Source: G965240465 sp965249525 (GTDB lineage Bacteria; SAR324; JACQKK01). From it: a stretch of 64,000 nucleotides of DNA. Location of the stretch: the NCBI GenBank assembly GCA_965249525.1, contig OZ252237.1, positions 620,001 through 684,000 of the forward strand, written 5' to 3'. Below, one piece after another: positions 26,093-34,761 of the stretch. The notes beneath the pieces are model-generated. The model made no database searches, was not told the origin of the DNA, and saw only the letters and a program-made list of their open reading frames with translations. A program made the translations under genes and the position numbers. Every line of letters begins with the position of its first letter. The stretch's first letter is position 1.

Positions 26093-26698
26093 ATGCCTCT
26101 CATTCCTATGGTGGTAGAGCAAACCAACCGGGGTGAGCGCGCATTTGATATATTCTCGCGCTTGCTAAAAGACCGCATTATTTTCCTCGGGGAACCCCTG
26201 GACGACACCATTGCCAACTTGGTTATTGCACAAATGTTGTATCTTGAAGCCGAAGATGCTTCAGCAGAAATCTCTATGTATATCAACTGTCCCGGAGGTC
26301 TTTTAACCGCAGGGCTGTGTGTGCATGACACCATGCAGTACATTCACCCCCCTATTCAGACTATCTGCCTGGGGCAGGCGGTTAGCTTGGGTGCTCTGCT
26401 GCTGGCTGCGGGTACTTCCGGCAGACGCTTTTCCCTGCCCCATGCCCGCATGATGCTGCATCAACCCGTGGGAGCGGTGGCAGGACAAGCCTCTGATATT
26501 GATATCCATGCCCGTGAAGTACTGCGACAGAAGCACAGCATCAATGACTTGCTTGCTTACTACACTGGCAAATCAGCTAAGGAAATAGAACAGGACACCC
26601 AGCGCGACCATTTCATGAATGCACCAGAAGCCCTGACATACAGGCTGATTGATCACATCATGGAAAAAAAGCCCGCCCCCGTCAAAGAAGTGGCATAA
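26093..26698 (+). CDS. clpP: ATP-dependent Clp protease proteolytic subunit
   Basis: A 201-residue ClpP, the serine-protease chamber that degrades proteins delivered by ClpX or ClpA. The catalytic triad is complete: Ser98 in GQAVSLG, His123 in MLHQP and Asp172 in QRDHFMNAPEA. The INCPGG block replaces the usual INSPGG. The start at 26093 has AAGGAG nine bases upstream and gives the normal N-terminus (PLIPMVVEQTNRGERAFDI). The frame stays open further into tig but without family support. clpX, the usual next gene, is absent: the following gene is on the other strand. Confidence 0.96.
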   Translation: MPLIPMVVEQTNRGERAFDIFSRLLKDRIIFLGEPLDDTIANLVIAQMLYLEAEDASAEISMYINCPGGLLTAGLCVHDTMQYIHPPIQTICLGQAVSLGALLLAAGTSGRRFSLPHARMMLHQPVGAVAGQASDIDIHAREVLRQKHSINDLLAYYTGKSAKEIEQDTQRDHFMNAPEALTYRLIDHIMEKKPAPVKEVA

Positions 26699-26717
26699 GG
26701 CTTTTGTTCCAGCACCA

Positions 26718-27469
26718 TTACGGTGGAGTCTCCTCCAATGGGAACCCAATCACCTGAAAGGTAACATGGAATTTACTTGTATCCCCAGACTCCCTGACAT
26801 CATAACTCCTACTAACCGCTACCGTGTAGTGTGAATTATTGTTTATCTCTGAGGACCAATAGGGAGTCGCAAACCAATTTCCAGGTGTCCCGTAAGCGTC
26901 AGTACCCGTAGCGGATGCCTCGGCTATAGTTGTCAACTCTTCCCTGGTGGGAAGGATCAGGGTGTAGGAAGCATCGTCGATGGTGATAATCACTGAACGT
27001 GCATCATCGGTACCGTCATGGCCTGTTGTTTGTGTATCATCTACACGAGAACCACTATTCAATAAAGCAGTCAGTGGGGCATATGCAATTGAGTCATCGG
27101 CACCACGGCCGCCGCTGTCATCTGCATCCAGATAGTAGTATGCTTTGCCGTCAACAATGGTCTTATGTAGAAGATTCAACTTGATACCAGCGTGTTCCCC
27201 CAGTGCTAGTGGGGAGGGAAGCATGGCTGGGGCTATTGCAGTAGTGGTGGTAGTGCCTCCATCACCGTCTCCGCCAGGGGAGTGCTTCCATCACCGCCTC
27301 CGCCGCTACCTCCGCCGCAATTCAACAGCAGCAAGGCTGGCAGCAGCAAGATGAACAGCCAACTAGCAAAGGAAAACCACCAGCGATTCTTTTGATAAAT
27401 TTGAGGCACAGATACAGCCCGACCTCTTTTACTTAAATAAGTATTTAGGAGAGAGGCGAGAGAAAACAT
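26718..27469 (-). pseudogene. Putative exported lipoprotein, frameshifted at a 29-bp near-duplication
   Basis: One gene split in two frames. The upstream part (27469-27233) encodes a basic N-terminus, a hydrophobic segment at residues 35-50 and a cysteine (Cys51) followed by a Gly-rich linker, as in lipoproteins, though the residue before Cys is Asn rather than Gly or Ala. The downstream part (open from about 27275 to 26718) encodes a globular domain with AYYYLDADDSGGRG, YTLILPTREELTTIAEA and YWSSE, which resembles DUF1566-like surface domains (inference). Two 24-base copies, offset by 29 bases, lie in the linker; removing 29 bases joins both parts into one 240-residue protein. It could be a pseudogene or a phase-variable gene. 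Confidence 0.65.
27252..27304 (-). repeat. 29-bp-period near-duplication in a Gly-rich linker
   Basis: Two 24-base units, 27252-27275 and 27281-27304, differ at two positions and are separated by AGGGG. Read on the minus strand, each encodes a Gly/Asp block (GGDGDGGT and GGGGDGST) in the same phase relative to the unit. The 29-base period is not a multiple of three, so one copy is in frame with the signal segment and the other with the downstream domain. Confidence 0.85.
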
Positions 27470-27696
27470 GCTGCTTATTCCTATTTAACAGAAGGGATTG
27501 TTCAAAGTGGTTTCTTTAGATTATTTAGTTAGATTATTTTTGTGTGTTGATTACAGTCTGCGAGTGAATTAGTTAAATCAAATTATCCCATCCTGGTGGC
27601 AGGTACGCAAGGGAAGAAATTGATATACACCAAACTTTCCAGCAGATTTCACCAGGCATTACTCCCCGTAAATGCTGTCCCAGGGGTCTTTGGCAG

Positions 27697-28707
27697 CTAA
27701 GCAAAAGACATTTCTGTGCGAAATTTTTCTTGCAGGTTTCCTGTTAGGCGGGGGCCTATTTTGCATACCAGTTCGGCTGCCAAAGCACAGCCAAGCTGAC
27801 CTGATTGAAAGAAGGAATTTTTGGACATCAAGCCAAATAAGAACCCTGCTGCAAAGCAATCGCCAGCACCGGTGGTGTCTATGGCTTTTACAGTGGGAGC
27901 CTCAATATAAACAAGTTGTTCTTTGTGTCTTATTAATGCGCCGTGGGCGCCCATGGTCAAGACAGCGATGGTTTCATGCTGCCCCAGGGCTTTTAATGCT
28001 TGATAAACACTTGCTTGCTGGGTAAGAGCTTTGCCTTCTTCCAGGTTGCCTAATACCAGCTGTATGCCTGCTTGCAGGGTATGCAGCAGTTCTTCTTTAT
28101 GTCGTTCTATGCAGCTTTGGTCGGCTAGATTGAGGGCGAGGGGGACTTGGTGTTTGTGTGCCAAACGTATGGTTTCCCTAGCAGCAGCTTTGGTGTTGGG
28201 GGAATCCCACAAATAGGTGCTTAAATACACCCAGTCTGCTTGGGAGAGTACATCCTCAGGGATATGTTCAGCGCTTAGATACTGAGAAGCGCCCAGGAAG
28301 GTGGTCATGGTGCGGGCGGCATCTGGGGTGATCAGTATTGTGGAACTGCCTGTTGGCAATTGAGGATGTGCTGGGGTGAGGCAGCGGACGCCGTTTTCTG
28401 TTAACTTGCGGGTGAAGATTTCTGCCAGCTGATCTTTGCCAGTGCAGCCAACAAATGCACAGTCTCCTCCCAACAAGGCAAAAGTTTGCAGGGTGTTGGC
28501 ACAAGCTCCACCGGGGTCATGCTGAATAGCATGGTCGGTTAAACTTTTCAGCAGGGTGCTTTGGGTGGCTTGATCTACCAAGTGCATCTGATTTTTCTGC
28601 AACTGATGTTGCCGCAGAAAATCATCATCCACACGCACTAGCATGTCTATTAGTGGGTTTTCTACTCCCAGCAACAGGGGGCGTTTGGATTTGGGCTGTG
28701 AGGTCAT
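27697..28707 (-). CDS. PfkB-family (adenosine/ribokinase-like) carbohydrate kinase
   Basis: A 336-residue kinase of the PfkB/ribokinase superfamily. The C-terminal signature DTTGAGDCFAAGFL holds the catalytic aspartate and the anion hole. The N-terminal GGACANTLQTFALLGG block fits the adenosine-kinase-like branch. The substrate (adenosine or another nucleoside or sugar) cannot be settled by eye. An AGGAG lies six bases before the ATG. The hemH stop is 20 bases upstream, so it is probably cotranscribed with hemH. Confidence 0.88.
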   Translation of the reverse strand: MTSQPKSKRPLLLGVENPLIDMLVRVDDDFLRQHQLQKNQMHLVDQATQSTLLKSLTDHAIQHDPGGACANTLQTFALLGGDCAFVGCTGKDQLAEIFTRKLTENGVRCLTPAHPQLPTGSSTILITPDAARTMTTFLGASQYLSAEHIPEDVLSQADWVYLSTYLWDSPNTKAAARETIRLAHKHQVPLALNLADQSCIERHKEELLHTLQAGIQLVLGNLEEGKALTQQASVYQALKALGQHETIAVLTMGAHGALIRHKEQLVYIEAPTVKAIDTTGAGDCFAAGFLFGLMSKNSFFQSGQLGCALAAELVCKIGPRLTGNLQEKFRTEMSFA

Positions 28708-28727
28708 TATTCTCCTAAGTCATTCTT

Positions 28728-29897
28728 CTAAGTCAAGGCCAGCAGCAAGCTGCTGAAGATGGCGATACCCCACAGTGTCCAACACCACCAGCCGATGCGC
28801 TGGAAGTACTGGCTGGGTGGCAGCAATTCTTCTGGAGGTATGCCGCCTTGGCCGCGCAAACCACGCACGCTGGATTCGACCAGCCATTCAATGAAGCGGG
28901 GATGATTTTCAATGGCGTCCACACGAAAAGCATTCATGCCTGCCTTGCGGGCTTGGTTGCAGTAGGTTGTTCCTACCTCATATAGGGTTTCAATGTGGTC
29001 ATTAACAAAGCTGAGAGGAACAAAGACCAGGTTGCGTATGCCCTGGGCGGGCAGGGTGTCAATAATGACATCGGTATAGGGTTTTAGCCACTCCAAAGGA
29101 CCGACCTTGCTTTGGAAACTGAGCTGAAACTGCCACTCTGGCAGTCTGGCTTGCAGGGCTTCTAGCGTAGCCTGGGTGTCTAGGCGGTATGGGTCACCTT
29201 TATCCACATAGCTGCGGGGTAGACCGTGGGCAGAGCACAAAATGAGCGTTCCAGCTGGCTTGAGCTGGGCTTGCTTCAGAGTGGTGCGCAATTTGTCTTC
29301 CATAGCATCTATGTAGAGTGTTTCTGTGGGATAGGAGCGTTGGGCAGTGAGTTTCCCGTTCCAGCCAAAGGTATGCAGCAGTTGGGTCAGCTGCTCCAGC
29401 GAAGAACCAGTGGTAGCCCAACTGAATTGAGGCTGCATGGTGAGTGCGTGGATGCGCTGGATGCCTGCTTCAACCAGCTGCTGTACAGATTCTTTTGCCT
29501 GCTGGGGCAAATAGCGATGCACTACAAATAGCGGCCAAGAATACCCACGTGTATGTAATTGTTTACTGAGGTCGGCAGCGACCTGGTTAGTCGCTTGAAA
29601 AATAGGAGAATAACCTCCGATTTCTGCATATTGCTCACGCACTTCTGGGGTGCGCAGATAGGCAACTAGCCAAGCAATTCTATTTTGCAGCCATTGAGGA
29701 AGAGGCAACTGGATGGTATTGGGGTCAGTAAAGATACCGCGAATGAATATTTCGGTCTCTGCCAGAGAACGCGGTCCACCGAAATTCAGCAGTACGATTC
29801 CTTCTTTTTTTGCTTTCTTTTGGTCTTTTAAGCCTTGCAGAGGTTTACCAATTGGATGGGCAGTCAGTGAATTGGCAGAGGAAGCGGAAGTAGGCAT
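28728..29897 (-). CDS. hemH: Ferrochelatase
   Basis: A 389-residue ferrochelatase that inserts ferrous iron into protoporphyrin IX, the last step of protoheme synthesis. Family blocks are GIVLLNFGGPRSL, GGYSPIF, the catalytic histidine in SAHGLPRSYVDKGDPY (about residue 222), SFQSKVGPLEWLKPYTD and the metal-site glutamate in VNDHIETLYE (about residue 299). A C-terminal hydrophobic helix (last 20 residues) anchors it to the membrane, a feature of some bacterial forms. About 30 polar residues precede the usual start; no later Met exists, so they appear genuine. No other heme gene is in view. Confidence 0.95.
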   Translation of the reverse strand: MPTSASSANSLTAHPIGKPLQGLKDQKKAKKEGIVLLNFGGPRSLAETEIFIRGIFTDPNTIQLPLPQWLQNRIAWLVAYLRTPEVREQYAEIGGYSPIFQATNQVAADLSKQLHTRGYSWPLFVVHRYLPQQAKESVQQLVEAGIQRIHALTMQPQFSWATTGSSLEQLTQLLHTFGWNGKLTAQRSYPTETLYIDAMEDKLRTTLKQAQLKPAGTLILCSAHGLPRSYVDKGDPYRLDTQATLEALQARLPEWQFQLSFQSKVGPLEWLKPYTDVIIDTLPAQGIRNLVFVPLSFVNDHIETLYEVGTTYCNQARKAGMNAFRVDAIENHPRFIEWLVESSVRGLRGQGGIPPEELLPPSQYFQRIGWWCWTLWGIAIFSSLLLALT

Positions 29898-30133
29898 GAA
29901 AACATTCTTTGGAGGCTTCTGGAATGATTGGTATGCGGTTTGCGTGACTCAACAGATGGTAAGGTTTGCCAAAGACCAAGCCATTTTATGCCAACAAAAC
30001 GAAACAAGCAATTGGCTTAACCTAGGGATATTTGATTAAAGCAACAGCGAGTTTCTCATCTTTTGCTGCCATACATGCTATAGTAAACTAGAATGGGTAT
30101 TTTCTTTCATCGTACTAGCCAAAGGAGTATTCC

Positions 30134-31081
30134 ATGATACAACGTTGGCTTGTTTGGGGTAATTTAACCCTGACAGCACTGTTGGGTTACAGTTTAGCTC
30201 TCGGTGGTGTGGGCATGTTGGAAAATCGTTTGGATAACATTGTTGCGTCGTCTTCGCCGATTTCCGCTTCGCAGGATCGTAAAACTGAGGGCCGTGAGTT
30301 GCTGTCTCCTTCGGTAGTAGAGGAAATTTTAAACGTCAATGCTTTTCAAGCGCGTCGCAATCCTCAACCTTTGCCTAAAATTTTCCAAGGCAAAGCAGGA
30401 GGAGTGCCGGTTGCAGCACGTCTTCCGGTGAGTTTGGCAGGGACAGCTTTGCTGGGGGATATATCTTTTGCCTTTGTAACTGGTCAGAACGGTGGAAACC
30501 AACGAGCTTATCAGTTGAATGAATGTCTGCCAGCAAATGAAAAACAGACCGAATGCGCTTCTAATCAAGGAAAACTGTTGAAAATCAGACCTTTTTATAT
30601 GGAGGTGAGTTATAATGGGCAACTGCAGCGTTATGACATCCAACGTGGAGAAGCCACTTCTGCTGGTTTAGTTACAGGTACGGTAGAGAGAAAGAAAGCG
30701 GGGGAATCTGTGCCTGTTCCTAAGGGAGGTGCTCTTTTGCCATCCTCTCGCAATGGCAAGCGTTTGGATGTGCGTGTGCCTAATGTGGAAGTGCAGCAAG
30801 CGTTTGAGAACTTTGCTTCTCTTCTTAAACAGGCCCTAGTTGTTCCTTATGAAGAAAACGATGAGCCCCAAGGCTTCCGTATCACCAAAATCACCCCCAA
30901 TGGCGTATTTGCACGCCTGCATCTAAAGGACAATGATGTCATCCAGAAAGTCAATGGCCATGAGCTGGCTACTGCCGACCAAGCCATTCAGCTGTTGAAT
31001 GCTTTTCGTAATGAGAAGGAAATCGATCTGGAAATCAAAAGGGACGGCAATCCTCTGCAAATGCGCTATCTCATTCAGTAA
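30134..31081 (+). CDS. GspC-like type II secretion inner-membrane protein (orphan)
   Basis: A 315-residue protein with one N-terminal membrane helix (residues 8-26), a periplasmic HR-type domain with LPVSLAGTALLGDISFAFV and a C-terminal PDZ-like domain (about 225-315, FRITKITPNGVFARLHLKDNDVIQKVNGHEL). This is the layout of GspC, which links the inner-membrane platform to the secretin GspD. AAGGAG lies before the ATG. No gspD, gspE or other secretion gene is adjacent; it stands alone between two leftward genes, so its partners must be elsewhere. A PDZ-containing relative of GspC with another role is possible. Confidence 0.75.
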   Translation: MIQRWLVWGNLTLTALLGYSLALGGVGMLENRLDNIVASSSPISASQDRKTEGRELLSPSVVEEILNVNAFQARRNPQPLPKIFQGKAGGVPVAARLPVSLAGTALLGDISFAFVTGQNGGNQRAYQLNECLPANEKQTECASNQGKLLKIRPFYMEVSYNGQLQRYDIQRGEATSAGLVTGTVERKKAGESVPVPKGGALLPSSRNGKRLDVRVPNVEVQQAFENFASLLKQALVVPYEENDEPQGFRITKITPNGVFARLHLKDNDVIQKVNGHELATADQAIQLLNAFRNEKEIDLEIKRDGNPLQMRYLIQ

Positions 31082-31200
31082 CAAGTAGGTGCAAAGCAGC
31101 GGAAGATAGCACTACTAGCAGCACTTGCTCTCGCTAGGGCAGCCAAGGGGAAGTACCTCCACTGTAATTTACCCGTACTGATTCCCGCGACGCAGGTTGG

Positions 31201-32682
31201 TCACAATCTGTTCAAGGGCGGACGCTGGTGCTGAAAGCCTGCGGTTTCACAGAAAGCATGGGCAGCTTGCAATAGCGCACCTTCTTGAAAATGTTGAGCC
31301 AGTAGCTGCAGCCCCAGTGGCAATTTGCTGGAAGTAAAGCCAGAGGGTAAGGAAATGCCAGGCAGCCCTACCAGATTGGCAGGCAGAGTGAAAACATCCT
31401 GCATGTACATTTGCAAGGGCGTTTGGATGGCACCTAGGGGAAAAGCAGCTGTGGGGGTGGTGGGGGAAGCAATCAATTCAACCGTTTCAAAAGCCTTGGC
31501 GAAGTCAGCCCGCAGGCATCGCCGCAAGGCAGAAGCTTTTCCGTAGTATGCATCGTACCAACCGGAGCTGAGGGCAAAGCATCCTAGCATGATACGACGT
31601 TTGACCTCTTTGCCAAAGCCAGCCTCTCTGGTACGGCTGTATAGCTCACGCAGACCCTTAGCCTCTTGGGAGCGCATGCCATAACGAATGCCGTCATAGC
31701 GGCCAAGGTTGGAACTGGCTTCAGAGGGGGCAATGATATAGTAGATGGGCAAAGCGAACTTCAAATAGGGCAGCGACAGCTGGCACACCTCTGCTCCTAG
31801 ACTTTTCAATAATTTAATACTTTGCTTGAAATTTTCACGCACTTCAGGATCAGTTTCTTGCTGCGCTTCCAATTCCTTTACCACACCGATGCGTTTGCCT
31901 TTTAGGTTGGCATTGGACAGCATGGCAGGATAGTCGGGGACTGGTTCTTTCACGCTGGTGGAATCTAAAGCATCGTATCCAGCGATGATTTTTAACAGCA
32001 AGGCTGCATCCATCACGGAACGGGCAAGCACGCCTGCGGTATCCAAGGAACTGGCAAAAGCCACCATACCATAGCGACTAACACGCCCATAAGTGGGCTT
32101 CAATCCTACCAGGCCGGTTAATGCACTTGGTTGACGCACGGAACCGCCGGTATCTGTACCAACAGCAGCCAAGGCTTCTCCTGCAGCTACGGCTGCGGCA
32201 GAACCTCCCGAAGAACCTCCGGGCGTGCGTGTTAAATCCCAAGGATTGTGGGAAGGACCAAAGGCTGAATGCTCAGTGGAAGAACCCATAGCAAATTCAT
32301 CCATGTTGGCTTTGCCCACTAAATTCATGCCAGCTTTCTTTAAGCAAGTTGTCACGGTGGCATCATAAGGAGCAATGAAATTTTGCAGAATCTTTGATCC
32401 GCAAGAAGTTTGCATGCCTTTAGTACTGAAAATATCTTTCAGGGCGATGGGCATTCCTGCTAGGGGACTGGGTAAAGCCCCATTTTTCAGTTGTTGGTCA
32501 GCCTGTTGGGCAGCTGCCAATACGCTGTCTGTAGTTAGCAGGATGTATGCATGCACCTGGGATTCCACCTGCTCAATGCGTTTTAACACAGAGCGTGCGA
32601 TTTCCTCTGTACTTACCTCGCCTTGTTTGCGCAAGTTGTCTAGTTCATAGATGGAGCGGTCGCAAAGTTCTAAGTTGGTCAT
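31201..32682 (-). CDS. gatA: Aspartyl/glutamyl-tRNA amidotransferase subunit A
   Basis: A 493-residue amidase-signature enzyme, the glutaminase subunit of GatCAB, which converts Glu-tRNA-Gln and/or Asp-tRNA-Asn to the amides. The Lys-Ser-Ser triad is complete: Lys82 in ALKDIF, cis-Ser157 in the GGSSGGS signature and Ser181 in GTDTGGSVRQPSALTG. The LVGLKPTYGRVSRYG block is characteristic. I chose the ATG at 32682; the open frame extends to a TTG at 32730 without family support. gatB is not next to it, and no gatC was seen upstream. Confidence 0.94.
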   Translation of the reverse strand: MTNLELCDRSIYELDNLRKQGEVSTEEIARSVLKRIEQVESQVHAYILLTTDSVLAAAQQADQQLKNGALPSPLAGMPIALKDIFSTKGMQTSCGSKILQNFIAPYDATVTTCLKKAGMNLVGKANMDEFAMGSSTEHSAFGPSHNPWDLTRTPGGSSGGSAAAVAAGEALAAVGTDTGGSVRQPSALTGLVGLKPTYGRVSRYGMVAFASSLDTAGVLARSVMDAALLLKIIAGYDALDSTSVKEPVPDYPAMLSNANLKGKRIGVVKELEAQQETDPEVRENFKQSIKLLKSLGAEVCQLSLPYLKFALPIYYIIAPSEASSNLGRYDGIRYGMRSQEAKGLRELYSRTREAGFGKEVKRRIMLGCFALSSGWYDAYYGKASALRRCLRADFAKAFETVELIASPTTPTAAFPLGAIQTPLQMYMQDVFTLPANLVGLPGISLPSGFTSSKLPLGLQLLAQHFQEGALLQAAHAFCETAGFQHQRPPLNRL

Positions 32683-32784
32683 AGAGGATCTATATGTTGG
32701 TTCGTTGTAACCAGAATTGGGACGAAGCAATCCCCAGGCGTTAACGGAGGAACACAGTCGCTTCTATAAATTAACAAAGCAAAC

Positions 32785-33357
32785 CTATCGGGAGGAATTG
32801 GATTTTGGCTGAGAACGAAAATATCGTACGCCTCCATGACTTTCAAATAGTGTATGTGCCAAAAAATGTGCATTCAGCACCACGATCTTCAAGAGACCCC
32901 GTTTGATGACTCGTTCTATCATTTCAGCAGGCCAGTGGCGGGGTAGACGCCATTTTTTTTGTTTTGTTACTTCTTGCCAGCGGTTTTCAATTAATTGAAG
33001 ACGGTGCAGTCTACCAGAAAATAGCAACAGGCGTTGGTTGCCGGCGGTATTTTTCAGCAGATAGGCTTGATCGGTAATAGAAAAATCCATAGGGTTGCCA
33101 CGTACCAGTGCTCCCATATGGAACAACACGCCTCTGCGCCGCTGTTTGGGTAAATGAAAATTCCATAGCAGGCTGTTCTTTGCAGGTGGGGAAAGGCGGA
33201 TACCGTCTATGGTTGTTTTGTAAGGAAAAGTATCGGCATAAATTCCTAGATTATATGGCGGAATTGGATATACATGCAATTCTGTACCGCTATCCTCATC
33301 TTCCATGGTGTTATGGATACGAATGAGAGGGAGGGAAAGATTGCGCAGTAGAAACAT
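32785..33357 (-). CDS. Hypothetical protein (190 aa)
   Basis: A 190-residue basic protein with no signal peptide. The N-terminus (MFLLRNLSLPLIRI) is mildly hydrophobic. The middle is rich in Arg and aromatic residues and the end is basic (RYFRSQPKSNSSR). I do not recognise a domain. It sits 18 bases downstream of ilvE and 102 bases upstream of gatA on the same strand, so it probably shares their transcript. Reading-frame length and context support a real gene; function is unknown. Confidence 0.5.
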   Translation of the reverse strand: MFLLRNLSLPLIRIHNTMEDEDSGTELHVYPIPPYNLGIYADTFPYKTTIDGIRLSPPAKNSLLWNFHLPKQRRRGVLFHMGALVRGNPMDFSITDQAYLLKNTAGNQRLLLFSGRLHRLQLIENRWQEVTKQKKWRLPRHWPAEMIERVIKRGLLKIVVLNAHFLAHTLFESHGGVRYFRSQPKSNSSR

Positions 33358-33375
33358 GGGAAACCGATAACAGAA

Positions 33376-34473
33376 TTAGGCAGCGGATTCCTGGTTGCTG
33401 GCAGCAACAGCATGCACCCAACCAAATGAATCTGACTTGCGTCCGTATTGAATGCAGGTCAATTCTTCAAACAATCGGGTAGCCAGGCTGCCAGATTTTC
33501 CTTCTGAGATAAGATAATCTTTATTTTGGTAATGCAGTGTGCCAACCGGAGAAATTACGGCTGCGGTACCTGAACCAAACACCTCTTCCAGTGTTCCTGC
33601 TTGCTGAGCTTCCAGTACTTCTTTGATAGCCACAGGTCGCTCTTTGCAATCAATGTTCCAGCTTTTTAGTAGCTTTAGCACCGAATCTCGGGTGATGCCA
33701 GGAAGAATAGTACCATTTAACGCTGGAGTAACCACCTTCCCGTTCAGTTTGAAAAAGATATTCATGGAACCCACCTCTTCCACCCAACGTTTTTCATGGG
33801 CATCCAGCCATAATACTTGGGTGTAACCACTGGCTTGAGCTTCTTTTTCAGCTAACAGTCCGCTGGCATAGTTGGCGGCGGCTTTCACTTCACCCAAGCC
33901 CCCGCGACATGCGCGAGAATAGCATTTGTTGACAATAATGCGCAGCGGATTGAACTCTTCTGGATAATATGCACCCACCGGACTGGTAATCACGAACAGC
34001 AATGCTTCGGAGGTGGATTTTAATCCGATATAAGGTTCTACCGCTATTAATGTGGGACGAATATAAAGCGAAGCTCCCTCAGAACGGGGGATCCAGTCTT
34101 TATCCACTGTCAATAATCGTTCTATGGCTTGCAGCAGGAAAGTTTCATCCACTTGCGGCAAGGTAACCCGGGAAGCTGAACGATTCAGACGTTTCATGTT
34201 TTCTTGCGGGCGAAACAGATTTACTCCGCCTGAAGATGTGTAATAAGCTTTCAGACCTTCAAACGCAGCTTGGGCATAGTGTAAAACCAGTGATGCAGCA
34301 GAAAGGTGTAAATCTTCCATGGGGCAGATACGGGCATTGTGCCAACCCTCTTTTTCTGTCCATCGCATGATGAACATGTGGTCGCTGTAAATACGCCCAA
34401 AGCCAAGCTGACTTTCGTCGCGGGGTTTTTCTCTGCGTTCTTCTGGCGATTTCAGTTGAATGTCAATGTGCAT
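33376..34473 (-). CDS. ilvE: Branched-chain amino acid aminotransferase
   Basis: A 365-residue fold-type IV, PLP-dependent transaminase that makes leucine, isoleucine and valine from their 2-oxo acids. The cofactor lysine lies in GEVKAAANYASG (about residue 197). Other blocks are HYAQAAFEGLKAY, ASLYIRPTL, VEEVGSMNIFF and EVFGSGTAAVISPVG. This length and motif set fit the BCAT2-like class rather than the shorter enterobacterial IlvE. No other branched-chain amino acid gene is adjacent. It is divergent from the acyltransferase gene, with 288 bases between. Confidence 0.94.
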   Translation of the reverse strand: MHIDIQLKSPEERREKPRDESQLGFGRIYSDHMFIMRWTEKEGWHNARICPMEDLHLSAASLVLHYAQAAFEGLKAYYTSSGGVNLFRPQENMKRLNRSASRVTLPQVDETFLLQAIERLLTVDKDWIPRSEGASLYIRPTLIAVEPYIGLKSTSEALLFVITSPVGAYYPEEFNPLRIIVNKCYSRACRGGLGEVKAAANYASGLLAEKEAQASGYTQVLWLDAHEKRWVEEVGSMNIFFKLNGKVVTPALNGTILPGITRDSVLKLLKSWNIDCKERPVAIKEVLEAQQAGTLEEVFGSGTAAVISPVGTLHYQNKDYLISEGKSGSLATRLFEELTCIQYGRKSDSFGWVHAVAASNQESAA

Positions 34474-34761
34474 GTCAAAATATCCACAGCAGAGATGTCC
34501 CAGGCAAACTGCTTACTGCTTTTAACGCATCTCTGAGGCATGGTTAAGCTGTTGGCAGCACTAGCAACAAAGGTCAAAAAGCAATATGGATGACAAGTTC
34601 TCCAGATGATGCATAATGAAGCCGAAGGCATGCAAAAGTCAAGATATGTAGCAGGGCTTCTTAAAAGATACCAAGCAGCATGACGTTTTCAAGTAATTCG
34701 TGATGTCTCAAAATACGCTATTCATTAGCGAGCTCACGCCATCTTTGGAGGAATATCTACT

